Below, piece by piece: positions 1 to 7,966 of a stretch of DNA of 36,314 nucleotides; the first letter of the stretch is position 1, and every line of letters starts with the position of its first letter. The notes under the pieces are model-generated. The model saw nothing but the letters and a program-made list of their open reading frames with translations. It was not told the DNA's origin and ran no database searches. Source of the DNA: Actinomycetes bacterium (GTDB lineage: Bacteria > Actinomycetota > Actinomycetes > Propionibacteriales > Propionibacteriaceae). The stretch lies in the NCBI GenBank assembly GCA_021803025.1, contig JAJZQV010000021.1:1-36314 (forward strand), read 5' to 3'. The translations under genes and the position numbers were made by a program.

Positions 1-21
1 CTTTCCATCGGCAGGAGAACC

Positions 22-1191
22 ATGGACACCGTACGTCTGGGCATCATCGGATTCGGCCAGCAGGGCGGCTACTACAGCCGGATCCTTGCCGCCTCCATGG
101 TGCCGGGCATGACCTTGGGCGCGATCTGCGACACCGACCCCGCCCACCGGCAGGCGGCGCAGGAGCAGTACCCGGACGTCCCCGTCTTCGACGACGTCGA
201 CACGCTGCTCGCGAGAGACGGCATCGACGCGGTCGTCACGACCGTGCCGCACTACCTCCACCCCGAGATGGCGATCAAGGCCCTGAGCGCCGGCAAGCAC
301 ACGCTCGTCGACAAGCCCGCCGGCGTGTACTCCAAGCAGGTGAGGCTGATGAACGAGTTCGCGGCGACCAAGCCCGAGCTCACGTTCGCGATCATGTTCA
401 ACCAGCGGACCAACCCGCTGTACGTCGAGCTCAAGCAGCTCCTCGACTCGGGCGAGCTGGGGGCCCTGCGCCACTGGAACTGGATCATCACGACGTGGTG
501 GCGGCCGCAGGGCTACTACCGGCAGTCGGAGTGGCGCGCGACGTGGGGCGGTGAGGGCGGCGGCGTCCTCGTCAACCAGGCGCCGCACCAGATCGACCTG
601 TCCCAGTGGCTGTGCGGGATGCCGAAGAAGGTCTTCGCGAAGCTCGGCTTCGGGTTCCGCCGCGACATCGCCGTCGAGGACGAGGTGGTCGCGGTCTTCG
701 ACCTCGGCGACGGCGCGACCGGTACGTTCACCACGTCGGTCCATGACGTCAAGGGCACCGACCGGCTCGAGATCCTCCTCGACAAGGGCAAGGTCGTCGT
801 CGACGACTCGGCCAAGGTTACGATCACGCGCCTCTCCGAGGACGAGAAGGCGGCCTCCGACCGGACGACCCCCGAGAGCACGCAGCGGCTGTTCGCCGGC
901 GAGAACATCCTGGGCGACGACTTCATCAGGACCGAGACGAAGTCGTACGAGTCGGTATGGGGTCAGCAGCACGCTGCGGTCCTCGAGAACTTCGCCGCGC
1001 ACATCCTCCACGGGACGCCGCTCATCGCTCCGGGCAGCGACGGCATCAACGGTGTCCGGATGGCCAACGCCATGCACCTCTCTGCGTTCCTCGGCCGCGA
1101 GGTCGACATCGACTTCTCCGAGGACGAGTACCTCACCGAGCTCAACGCGAGGATCGCAGCCGAGGGGAAGTTCCCGCAGCAGCAGGTGTGA
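22..1191 (+). CDS. Gfo/Idh/MocA family NAD(P)-dependent oxidoreductase
   Basis: A 389-residue cytoplasmic oxidoreductase of the Gfo/Idh/MocA family, which oxidises or reduces sugars, inositols and related polyols with NAD(P). The N-terminus has the Rossmann motif GIIGFGQQG (about residues 7-15). The family's EKP-type motif appears as DKPAG near residue 97, and the substrate-side signature as NQAPHQIDL near residue 192, which carries the conserved His and Asp. The length is normal for the family. The ATG at 22 follows an AGGAG ribosome site (13-17) at good spacing. The window begins only 21 bases upstream, so it may be the last gene of a longer carbohydrate operon; a loose hairpin-like stretch (1220-1249) lies between it and the next gene. 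The substrate cannot be told from sequence. Family assignment is firm, the specific reaction unknown. Confidence 0.93.
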   Translation: MDTVRLGIIGFGQQGGYYSRILAASMVPGMTLGAICDTDPAHRQAAQEQYPDVPVFDDVDTLLARDGIDAVVTTVPHYLHPEMAIKALSAGKHTLVDKPAGVYSKQVRLMNEFAATKPELTFAIMFNQRTNPLYVELKQLLDSGELGALRHWNWIITTWWRPQGYYRQSEWRATWGGEGGGVLVNQAPHQIDLSQWLCGMPKKVFAKLGFGFRRDIAVEDEVVAVFDLGDGATGTFTTSVHDVKGTDRLEILLDKGKVVVDDSAKVTITRLSEDEKAASDRTTPESTQRLFAGENILGDDFIRTETKSYESVWGQQHAAVLENFAAHILHGTPLIAPGSDGINGVRMANAMHLSAFLGREVDIDFSEDEYLTELNARIAAEGKFPQQQV

Positions 1192-1255
1192 CCATCGCGC
1201 GGCGTGAGGACATGAGGGTCTTCCCAGGCTGACGCCCGGCGCCGGGAAGCCGCCG

Positions 1256-1268
1256 TACCCTACGGGCC
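1256..1268 (+). promoter_or_regulatory. Putative leaderless promoter (-10 TACCCT)
   Basis: TACCCT at 1256-1261 matches the actinobacterial -10 consensus TANNNT and stands 7 nt before the GTG at 1269. A transcript from it would start on or next to the start codon. No good -35 hexamer and no Shine-Dalgarno sequence is visible. Confidence 0.4.
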
Positions 1269-2000
1269 GTGACAGGCGTCGACCTCGCAGAGGTGTCCAT
1301 CCGCTACGGGGACGTCGTGGCGGTCGACCGCCTGACTCTCCACGCCGCGCCGGGACGCGTCCTCGGCATGCTCGGCGGCAACGGCGCAGGCAAGTCGTCG
1401 ACGCTTCGGGCCATCGGCGGCGTCAACGCGCACACCTCCGGCCGGCTGTGTGTAGGGGGCTTCGACCTCGCCACCCCGGACGGCGCCGACGCCGCCAGGG
1501 CCCTTGTCGGGTACTGCCCCGACATCGGCGGCCTCATCGCCCAGGCCACGCCCGACGAGCACATCGACCTCCTGGGCTCGCTCCGGGGGAGCCGCGGGAA
1601 GCGTGCTGTGGGGGACGATCTGGTGGAGCGGTTCGGCCTGTCGACGGTACGGGACCGGCCCGCCGGCACCTTCTCCCACGGCATGCAGCGCCGCCTCTCG
1701 GTGCTGCTGGCCGTGCTCGCCGCGCGCGAGGTCCTCGTCCTGGACGAGCCGTTCGACGGAGTCGACCCGTCCGGCGTGGAGGTGACGGTCTCCGCGATCC
1801 GTGACGCCGCACGCGCAGGCATGGCGGTCATCGTGTCCACCCACCTCCAGCAGCTGCTCACCTCCGCCTGCGACGACGTGGCGGTCCTCGTCAAGGGACG
1901 GCTCGCGGCCAGCTGCGGGTCCGACGAGTTGAGCGGCCCTGACGGGGAGCGGCGCTATGCCGACCTGCTGCGGTCGGATGTGGTCGAGGCGGTCGCGTGA
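1269..2000 (+). CDS. ABC transporter ATP-binding protein (ABC-2 exporter type)
   Basis: A 243-residue single-domain ABC ATPase that would power the membrane protein encoded directly downstream. The Walker A motif GGNGAGKSS is at residues 36-44, the signature region reads FSHGMQRR rather than a perfect LSGGQ, and the Walker B is VLVLDEPFDGVD, followed by the switch His in STHLQQL. The degenerate signature is common in ABC-2 type exporters. The stop overlaps the permease start by four bases (GTGA at 1997-2000), so the two are almost certainly co-translated. The GTG start at 1269 lacks a ribosome site but fits a leaderless transcript. The cargo (drug, lipid or peptide) is unknown. The gene is complete and has codon use like its neighbours. 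Confidence 0.9.
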   Translation: MTGVDLAEVSIRYGDVVAVDRLTLHAAPGRVLGMLGGNGAGKSSTLRAIGGVNAHTSGRLCVGGFDLATPDGADAARALVGYCPDIGGLIAQATPDEHIDLLGSLRGSRGKRAVGDDLVERFGLSTVRDRPAGTFSHGMQRRLSVLLAVLAAREVLVLDEPFDGVDPSGVEVTVSAIRDAARAGMAVIVSTHLQQLLTSACDDVAVLVKGRLAASCGSDELSGPDGERRYADLLRSDVVEAVA

Positions 2001-3559
2001 CGGGCCTCCTGGACGAGGTCGTACAAGGTCTGGCGGCGACCATCCGGCTGTCACGGCTCCGCGCGAGGGTCCGCACACCGCAGGCGAGGCTTCGGGCGCG
2101 GGTCGCGGCCGGCGTCGCCCTCTGTCTCCTCGTGGCGGCCGCGGCGACCGGCGACGTCGTCACCTGGTCGGCCGCGCACTCCTCGCTGGCCTCGCCCTTG
2201 TCCCGCCATCTTCTCGGGGACTCCTCCGTCGGCCTGTCGACTGCGCTCGGTGCCGTCCTCGCCGGTGTCGTCTTCGCCCCCATCACCGGGGCGGCGGCCC
2301 AGGCCCAGTTCCCCGACGCCGACCTGGCTGGGATCCGGCCGAGCCGTCTGTACCGGTACTTCGACGGGCTCTGGAACTCCGTCCTGTCGCCGGTCGGGGT
2401 CTCGCCACTGCTGCTCCTGATGGCGGCCGCGTCGGTCGCGACGGCCGACGGCCGCGGTCGCGCCACCGCGGTGCTCGTCGTCCTCGTGACGTGGCTCGCG
2501 GCCATGCTCGTCATGGCCCTGTTCGCATGGACGATCGAGCTCACCCGGCGTCGATGGGTGGCCCGGCTCCGCTGGTACCTGGCCGTCGTCTCGGCCCTTG
2601 TCGCGGCTCTCGCGGTTCTCGTGGACCCTGCCCACGGGCGCGGTGTCTTCGGCCTCGCTCCTGCGCTCCAGCGCCTCATAAGGGCCGGGGCGGCCGACTC
2701 CGCGGTCTCGGTGTCGGCGGGTCTCGCGGCACTGATCCTCGTGGCCGTCGTCGTGCTCGTCGCGGGCCTTCTCATGTGCCGGCGCACGCTCACCCTGCCG
2801 GCGGCGGTCGAGCGCCTGCGCCAGCGGACGGGCTCCGTGTCCGTGCCGGTGAACCCCTCGTGGGCGATGCTCACGATGCTCGCGACGACGCTCGTCCGTA
2901 CCCGCGAGGTGCGACGCCCGATCATCATGATGCTCGCGGTGGCGATGCCCCTGCTGTTCGCGTGGATCCACTACTCCGGCGGTGACCCGAGTTCCATGCT
3001 GGCATCCGTCACCATGGTGGTGCCCCTCGCCATGTCCCTCGGATGGGGCGTCAACGTGTTCGGCGTCCTCGGCGGGGCCGTGACGCTGCTCCTCGCCCAG
3101 CCCGGCGCCTGGAAGCTGCTGATCCGTCACGTGGTCCTCGTCCAGCTCGTCGCGTCGGTCGGACTCGGCCTGGTGCTCATGGTCGTGGCCGTCGCCACCT
3201 CGACCCTGCCCTGGTCGGTCCTCCCCGCGTACGTCGCCGGACTCGCCGTCTCGTCGGTCATCGCAACGGGCCTGTCGGTGCGCTACTCGGTCGAGAAGCC
3301 GCACCGGACACGCCTCACCGGACGCGGGGACCCGCTCGTCCCACCCATCGTCGGCATGGGGTACGTGATCCGGATCATGCTCACCGGCGCCACGACGGGT
3401 CTCGCCGTCGCCGTGACCGCGGGACTCCTGCCCTGGGTCGCCGCCGTCGTGTGCGTGGTCGTCGCGCTCTCGGCCTACCGGTCCTGGCGCCGCCTCTCCC
3501 GGCGGTGGGCCGACCCCGCGCACCGGTCCTGGGTCGCCGCCCTCGTGGGGGCGATGTAG
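1997..3559 (+). CDS. ABC-2-like exporter membrane protein
   Basis: A 520-residue polytopic membrane protein with about ten to twelve hydrophobic segments, for instance near residues 36-55, 78-98, 130-150, 155-178 and 193-212, and several more in the C-terminal half. It has no ATPase motif. It is the likely transmembrane half of the exporter whose ATPase is encoded immediately upstream with a GTGA overlap. The length and membrane pattern resemble large actinobacterial ABC-2 type permeases, but I recognise no diagnostic motif, so the family name is inference from context. The gene ends with TAG at 3557-3559, directly abutting the stop codon of the oppositely oriented helicase gene with no base between. 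Confidence 0.8.
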   Translation: MTGLLDEVVQGLAATIRLSRLRARVRTPQARLRARVAAGVALCLLVAAAATGDVVTWSAAHSSLASPLSRHLLGDSSVGLSTALGAVLAGVVFAPITGAAAQAQFPDADLAGIRPSRLYRYFDGLWNSVLSPVGVSPLLLLMAAASVATADGRGRATAVLVVLVTWLAAMLVMALFAWTIELTRRRWVARLRWYLAVVSALVAALAVLVDPAHGRGVFGLAPALQRLIRAGAADSAVSVSAGLAALILVAVVVLVAGLLMCRRTLTLPAAVERLRQRTGSVSVPVNPSWAMLTMLATTLVRTREVRRPIIMMLAVAMPLLFAWIHYSGGDPSSMLASVTMVVPLAMSLGWGVNVFGVLGGAVTLLLAQPGAWKLLIRHVVLVQLVASVGLGLVLMVVAVATSTLPWSVLPAYVAGLAVSSVIATGLSVRYSVEKPHRTRLTGRGDPLVPPIVGMGYVIRIMLTGATTGLAVAVTAGLLPWVAAVVCVVVALSAYRSWRRLSRRWADPAHRSWVAALVGAM

Positions 3560-5308
3560 TCAGAACCGCCTGCGCAGCTCGGCGATCCGCGCCTCGACCT
3601 GCTCGGTCGTGGCCGCAGCGAGCGACGGGCCACCGCAGCGCCTGCGAAGGTCCGCGTGGATGTGCGCATGAGGGACGCCATGGATCCGTGCGTACTGGGC
3701 GACGAGACTGTTGAGCTCCTTGCGCCGCGCCTCGAGCGCTCGGGCCAGGCTCTGCTCCCGGGGAGCCGGGCCTCTGTCGAGGCGGTCACGGCGTGCGATC
3801 TGCCGTCGTTGGCGGTCGCTGAGGAGCCGCGACACCTGGTCGGGTTCGAGCAGCCCAGGAAGTCCGAGGTAGTCCTGCTCGTCGGCCGACATGGGCGCGG
3901 CGTGCATGCCGTACGCCTGGGAGTCGAACAGGACGTGGTCGAAGACGGCCTCGGACTCGAGCACGGCGAACTGGTCGTCGAGGTCGTCGGGCGCCGTCTG
4001 CTCCCGGTTCGCGGCGGCGAGGAGGTCCTCTTCGGGAGACCACAGGTCCTCGCCCGAGGTCCGCCTCCCGAGGACGTGGTCGCGCTCCCGCTCGAGCATG
4101 GCCGCGTGGGCGAGGAGGACGGGGACCGTGGGCAGGAAGACGGTGGCGAGCTCGCCACGGCGTCGCGCGCGGACGAACCGGCCGACCGCTTGGGCGAAGA
4201 ACAGGGGAGTGGACGTCGCGGTCGCGTAGACGCCGACAGCCAGCCTCGGCACGTCCACCCCCTCGGACACCATCCGCACCGCCACGAGCCACCGCGCGTC
4301 GCCCTCGCGGAACTTCTCGATGCGCCGGCTCGAGCCGGCGTCGTCACTGAGCACCAGGGTGGGCTTCGCGCCCGTCAGCTCGTGGAGCAGCCGGGCGTAG
4401 GCCCGGGCCTTCGTCTGGTCGGTCGCGATGACGAGGCCTGCCGCGTCGGGCACGTGGCGTCTCACCTCGTCGAGGCGGCGGTCGGCCGAGTGCAGCACGG
4501 AGGAGATCCACTCGCCGTTCGGGTCGAGCGCGGTGCGCCAGGCCTGTGCCGTGACGTCCTTGGTGAGCGGGTCATTGAGCGAGGCCGAGATCTCGTCCCC
4601 GGCCTTGGTGCGCCAGCGCATTGGACCTCCGTAGGCCATGAACACGACGGGCCGCACGACGTGGTCGCGCAGCGCGTCGGCATAGCCGTACGAGTAGTCC
4701 GCGCTGCTCCTCGGGATGCCGTCGGGACCGGGCTCGTACGAGACGTACGGGATCGGGTTGACGTCCGACCGGAACGGCGTCCCCGTCAGCAGGAGCCGAC
4801 GGACCGCCGGCTCGAACGCGCTGCGGACCGCGTCGCCCCAGCTCAGCGAGTGGCCCGCGTGGTGGACCTCGTCGAGGATGACGAGCGTCTTCGAGCTCCG
4901 GCACCGGGTCTCCACGCCGTGGGCGTTCATCGCGACGCCCGCGTACGTCGTGCAGATGCCGTCGAACTGGCGCGACCGCGCGCCGCGTGTGTTCCCCACC
5001 CCCGGGTCGAGGTGGATCCCCACGCGAGCCGCCGCGTCGGCCCACTGCACCTTGAGATGCTCCGTCGGTGTGACGACGATCATCCGCTCCACGGTCCGGC
5101 GAGCGAGAAGCTCCGACGCGACGCGCAGGGCGAACGTCGTCTTGCCCGCGCCGGGTGTGGCGACGGCGAGGAAGTCCTGGTGGTCACCAGAGAGGTACGC
5201 GTCGAGCGCCTCCTGCTGCCAGGCGCGCAGCGCCGAGGCCGTGCCCCACGGAGCGCGGCCCGGGAAGGCCGGGGAGATGGACTCCTGGGCTGTCGCGAGC
5301 TTCACCAT
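3560..5308 (-). CDS. DEAD/DEAH-box helicase (superfamily 2)
   Basis: A 582-residue superfamily 2 helicase. Motif I is TPGAGKTT (residues 51-58), motif Ia VVTPTEHL (about 77-84), motif II DEVHH (145-149), motif III TGTPFR (174-179), motif V about MVSEGVDVP (345-353), and motif VI QAVGRFVRARR (372-382). This is the layout of XPB/Res-like DNA helicases. A C-terminal region of about 190 residues rich in Arg, Glu and Ala may be partly helical and is not assigned. It is cytoplasmic and complete. No nuclease, methylase or other defence partner lies beside it, so a housekeeping or repair role is more likely than a defence role, though neither is shown. The ATG at 5308 has no clear ribosome site; GTG at 5305 is an alternative. 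The product is well supported, the substrate unknown. Confidence 0.9.
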   Translation of the reverse strand: MVKLATAQESISPAFPGRAPWGTASALRAWQQEALDAYLSGDHQDFLAVATPGAGKTTFALRVASELLARRTVERMIVVTPTEHLKVQWADAAARVGIHLDPGVGNTRGARSRQFDGICTTYAGVAMNAHGVETRCRSSKTLVILDEVHHAGHSLSWGDAVRSAFEPAVRRLLLTGTPFRSDVNPIPYVSYEPGPDGIPRSSADYSYGYADALRDHVVRPVVFMAYGGPMRWRTKAGDEISASLNDPLTKDVTAQAWRTALDPNGEWISSVLHSADRRLDEVRRHVPDAAGLVIATDQTKARAYARLLHELTGAKPTLVLSDDAGSSRRIEKFREGDARWLVAVRMVSEGVDVPRLAVGVYATATSTPLFFAQAVGRFVRARRRGELATVFLPTVPVLLAHAAMLERERDHVLGRRTSGEDLWSPEEDLLAAANREQTAPDDLDDQFAVLESEAVFDHVLFDSQAYGMHAAPMSADEQDYLGLPGLLEPDQVSRLLSDRQRRQIARRDRLDRGPAPREQSLARALEARRKELNSLVAQYARIHGVPHAHIHADLRRRCGGPSLAAATTEQVEARIAELRRRF

Positions 5309-5412
5309 GGGGTGACGGGTCGGTCGTGGGCTGGTGGCATGGGACCACGGAGGCTACCCGGCGAAGGGCGGGGACACGACCAGGACCCACCCGCCGGACG
5401 GAGATCGGCTGT

Positions 5413-6690
5413 CTATTTCTCGCCGAGTGAGACCACCGCGTCCACGAGCCTCTCCGCGCTGCCGGGTGCGTACGGGCCGGGCATCCCGTAGTAGCGGTGG
5501 GCGTCGCGCACCTCGTACCCGCCGTGCGCGTACTCCTCGGCAGTCGGGAGGTAGCCGGACACGCCGTCGCAGTAGCCGAGGACGAGCGTGCGCTCACCCA
5601 GCCCGGCCCGCACCTGCTCGGCGACACCGAGGAACGGCTCCCCGGGGAGCGTCGCGATCCGCACGTCGCCGAGCGAGATGAGCCCCACGCGCGCCAGCCA
5701 GCTGCTCGGCTCCGGGAGCCTGGCGAGCCAGTCGTCGGCCCAGGCGACCCACGTCTCGTACAGGGCGCTCCGCTCGGGCGGGAGGGCCGCCGCCAGACGC
5801 ACCCACTCCTCGCGCTCGGCAGCCACCTCGGCGGGGTCGAGCGAGGTGACGTCGAGCGGTACCACGTCGGTGGCCATCGTGGTCCTCCCGGGCGGAAGCC
5901 TGGTCGACTCCGCCAGCGCAGCGAGCGCGGCACGGGCGACGGTCCTGCCCGTGGCCGCTGCCGCCTCGACGTCCCGGCCCGGGGTCTGCGCAGCGCTGTA
6001 GTCCTCCTCGGCGGTGTGGCGGTCGTCGTTGACGTCTCCCGCGCAGCCCTGGGCGAAGACGCAGACCGAACCGGGCAGCGCCGCCTCGAGCTCGTCGCGC
6101 AGCGGACCCACGTAGTCGGAGGAGATGAGGGTGTTCGCGGCGCTCAGCACGACGGGGTGCATCGGGTACGTGACGAGCGTGGCCACGGTGTGGTCCGGAG
6201 CGTCGAACGCGAGAACCTGTACGGGCGGGTCGATCTCGAGGTCGTCGTGGCGCCGGTTGCGACCGACTCCGACCGACCAGCGCTCCCCGTACCGCACGGT
6301 GACGGGCACCTGTCGGTGCCGCGCCCTCGTCAACGCCTCGACGAAGGCCTGCTCGACCGTCCGGAGCATGTCCGGGGCGAAGGTGCCCATGCCGCCGGGG
6401 GTGAGACAGGGCCCCGCATGGGTGTGGGTAGCGGCGACGACGACGTCACGGACACCGGCGGGTCGGGCGGCGCGCAGCTCCGCGCACGTCGTCTTGCGCA
6501 GGGCGCAGCAGTCGACCACGACGACGCCGACGTCGTCGAGGACGAGCGCCCGTACGGTCAGGGGGTCGTGCACACCGGTGCTGGGGGAGAGCCGGGCGGC
6601 GTAGCCGGTCATGGGCGTCCCCACGGGGACGTCGACGGCGAGGGTCGCGGCGCCCGCCGTCAGCACGTGAGGGCTCCAGTCGTCGCTCAT
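5413..6690 (-). CDS. Neutral/alkaline ceramidase-like protein
   Basis: A 425-residue protein resembling the N-terminal catalytic domain of neutral/alkaline non-lysosomal ceramidases. Visible family marks are THTHAGP (residues 88-94, with metal-binding-type histidines), YPMHPVVL around residue 195, and a GCAGDVN block near residue 230. Full ceramidases are around 650-700 residues with a C-terminal beta domain; this one has only the catalytic part. Short forms of this kind are often annotated as hypothetical or as neutral/alkaline ceramidase-like. No signal peptide is evident. The ATG at 6690 follows GAGGAG at good spacing; an open frame continues upstream to 6813 but without a better start. 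It diverges from the YdeI-like gene with only 43 bases between starts. The real substrate is uncertain. Confidence 0.78.
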   Translation of the reverse strand: MSDDWSPHVLTAGAATLAVDVPVGTPMTGYAARLSPSTGVHDPLTVRALVLDDVGVVVVDCCALRKTTCAELRAARPAGVRDVVVAATHTHAGPCLTPGGMGTFAPDMLRTVEQAFVEALTRARHRQVPVTVRYGERWSVGVGRNRRHDDLEIDPPVQVLAFDAPDHTVATLVTYPMHPVVLSAANTLISSDYVGPLRDELEAALPGSVCVFAQGCAGDVNDDRHTAEEDYSAAQTPGRDVEAAAATGRTVARAALAALAESTRLPPGRTTMATDVVPLDVTSLDPAEVAAEREEWVRLAAALPPERSALYETWVAWADDWLARLPEPSSWLARVGLISLGDVRIATLPGEPFLGVAEQVRAGLGERTLVLGYCDGVSGYLPTAEEYAHGGYEVRDAHRYYGMPGPYAPGSAERLVDAVVSLGEK

Positions 6691-6733
6691 GGTCTGCGCT
6701 CCTCGTTCGAGGCAAGCGTGGCACGATGCGCCC

Positions 6734-7075
6734 ATGCGCGACGTGGGTACGCCGGAACAGCCTGCGGTGAGGTTCGACGGCGGCGACGAGTTCCGGGCGT
6801 GGCTGCTCGACAACCACGCCGACGGGCTGTGGGTGGCACTGGCGAAGAAGCACGTGCCGGACCCGCGTGCCGCGGCGTTCTGGGCCGCGTCCGCCCCGAG
6901 CTACCGGCGCGTGGCCATGCACTGGGTGGTGTCGGCGAAGCAGGAGGCCACGCGCGACCGGAGGATGGCCCAGCTCGTCGAGGACTCCGTGGAGGGGCGG
7001 CTCATCCCGAGCCAGCGGTACGGCGCGGAGCCCGGCTGGCTGGCGAGGGCGCGCGCGCGGGATGCCGCCGGCTGA
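6734..7075 (+). CDS. YdeI/OmpD-associated (OmdA) family protein, internally shortened
   Basis: A 113-residue protein. The first part (FRAWLLDNHADGLWVALAKK) matches the N-terminus of YdeI/OmdA proteins, and the second part (AAFWAASAPSYRRVAMHWVV, then SAKQEATRDRRMAQLVE) matches their C-terminal domain. The usual central block of about 80 residues, which in full-length members carries a CFGWIDG-like motif and the RRPRS segment, is missing; the two ends are joined in frame at about residue 40. Full-length members are near 190 residues. The family has been linked to bacteriocin protection in enterobacteria, but biochemical function is unknown. The ATG at 6734 has no clear ribosome site. It could be a functional mini-form or the product of an in-frame deletion. 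Confidence 0.72.
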   Translation: MRDVGTPEQPAVRFDGGDEFRAWLLDNHADGLWVALAKKHVPDPRAAAFWAASAPSYRRVAMHWVVSAKQEATRDRRMAQLVEDSVEGRLIPSQRYGAEPGWLARARARDAAG

Positions 7076-7090
7076 CGGGTGTGGCGTGGA

Positions 7091-7118
7091 GCCGGCTGCA
7101 GATCTCGCCGCAGCCGGC
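7091..7118. terminator. Hairpin between convergent genes
   Basis: GCCGGCTGC (7091-7099) and GCAGCCGGC (7110-7118) form a perfect 9-bp stem around a 10-nt loop. It lies between the YdeI-like stop (7075) and the S-component stop (7124), so it probably ends transcription from both sides. There is no T-tract, as is common in actinobacteria. Confidence 0.65.
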
Positions 7119-7123
7119 GGCAG

Positions 7124-7966
7124 TCAGGACAGGCGTGCCCGGCGCGCCGCGCGGTGCAGGACGTCGAGGATCGGGCGCCCGAGGACCACGAGGCCGATGC
7201 TCGTCGACACCGCGCGACCCGTGTCCCAGCCGGCCGTCGAGGTGAGCAGCGTGTACAAGCCGAAGCGCCGCAGGTTGTCGAGCCACGGCGCGCCGGGCAC
7301 GTAGTCCAGCCCGCCCGCAGGGCCGCCGTAGTCGGCGGTCGCGATGCCGGTGAGGGTCGGCCACGACCAGAGGTTCATGATCGCGCCGTACAGGTAGGCG
7401 GCGGCGATCCCGTAGCCGACGAGCATCGCGAGGTGGCCCACCGTCGCACGGCCGCGGGCCTTCCCCGGAAGCAGGCCCGCCCCGAGCCCCACCCAACCGG
7501 CGGCCAGCATCTGGAACGGCAGCCACGGGCCGACACCTGCGGTGAAGAGGGCGGACGTGGCCATCGACGTCGCTCCGAGGACGAACCCGAAGCCGGGTCC
7601 GAACGCCCTTCCGGCGAGGATGAGCAGCACGAACATGAACTCGATGCCTGCCGTGCCGGCCCCCAGCGCCGGCCTGAGGGCGGCGTTGATCGCGGTGAGC
7701 ACGCCGAGGAGCGCGAGGGTGCGGGTGTCCATCCCGCCGTCGGAGAGCTGGCTGAGCACGATGACGACGATGACGGGCACGAGGGCGGCGAAGACGACGG
7801 GCGCACCCTGGGTCTCCGCCCATCCGGTGGGGGAGGGGACGAGCAGCGGCCAGGCGAACAGGAGCAGTCCTGCGAGGGACGCCAGCGCGAGGATGGCTCC
7901 CGACCTCGCCCCGATCCGTACGGACACCTCGGGCGGGGAGACGTCCAGCTCGGCCCCCGCCGTCAC
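7124..7966 (-). CDS. ECF transporter S component (substrate-binding membrane subunit)
   Basis: A 280-residue integral membrane protein, the substrate-specific subunit of an energy-coupling factor importer. From about residue 65 it has the S-component pattern: LALLGVLTAINAALRP, then GIEFMFVLLILAGRAFGPG, GFVLGATSMATSAL and GPWLPFQMLAAGWVGLGAG. About 60 residues before this form an extra hydrophobic N-terminal segment, so the protein is longer than the usual 180-200 residues. The GTG start at 7966 overlaps the ATPase stop by four bases. It is the last gene of a T-A-S operon behind a cobalamin-riboswitch-like leader, so the substrate is likely cobalamin or a precursor, in the manner described for CbrT-type systems; that substrate is inferred from regulation, not from binding residues. 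Confidence 0.88.
   Translation of the reverse strand: MTAGAELDVSPPEVSVRIGARSGAILALASLAGLLLFAWPLLVPSPTGWAETQGAPVVFAALVPVIVVIVLSQLSDGGMDTRTLALLGVLTAINAALRPALGAGTAGIEFMFVLLILAGRAFGPGFGFVLGATSMATSALFTAGVGPWLPFQMLAAGWVGLGAGLLPGKARGRATVGHLAMLVGYGIAAAYLYGAIMNLWSWPTLTGIATADYGGPAGGLDYVPGAPWLDNLRRFGLYTLLTSTAGWDTGRAVSTSIGLVVLGRPILDVLHRAARRARLS

Noticed and set aside
3560-6690. Helicase plus ceramidase-like protein as a defence pair
   Set aside because: They are 104 bases apart, no nuclease, toxin or NTPase partner is present, and neither shows the domains of known defence systems.
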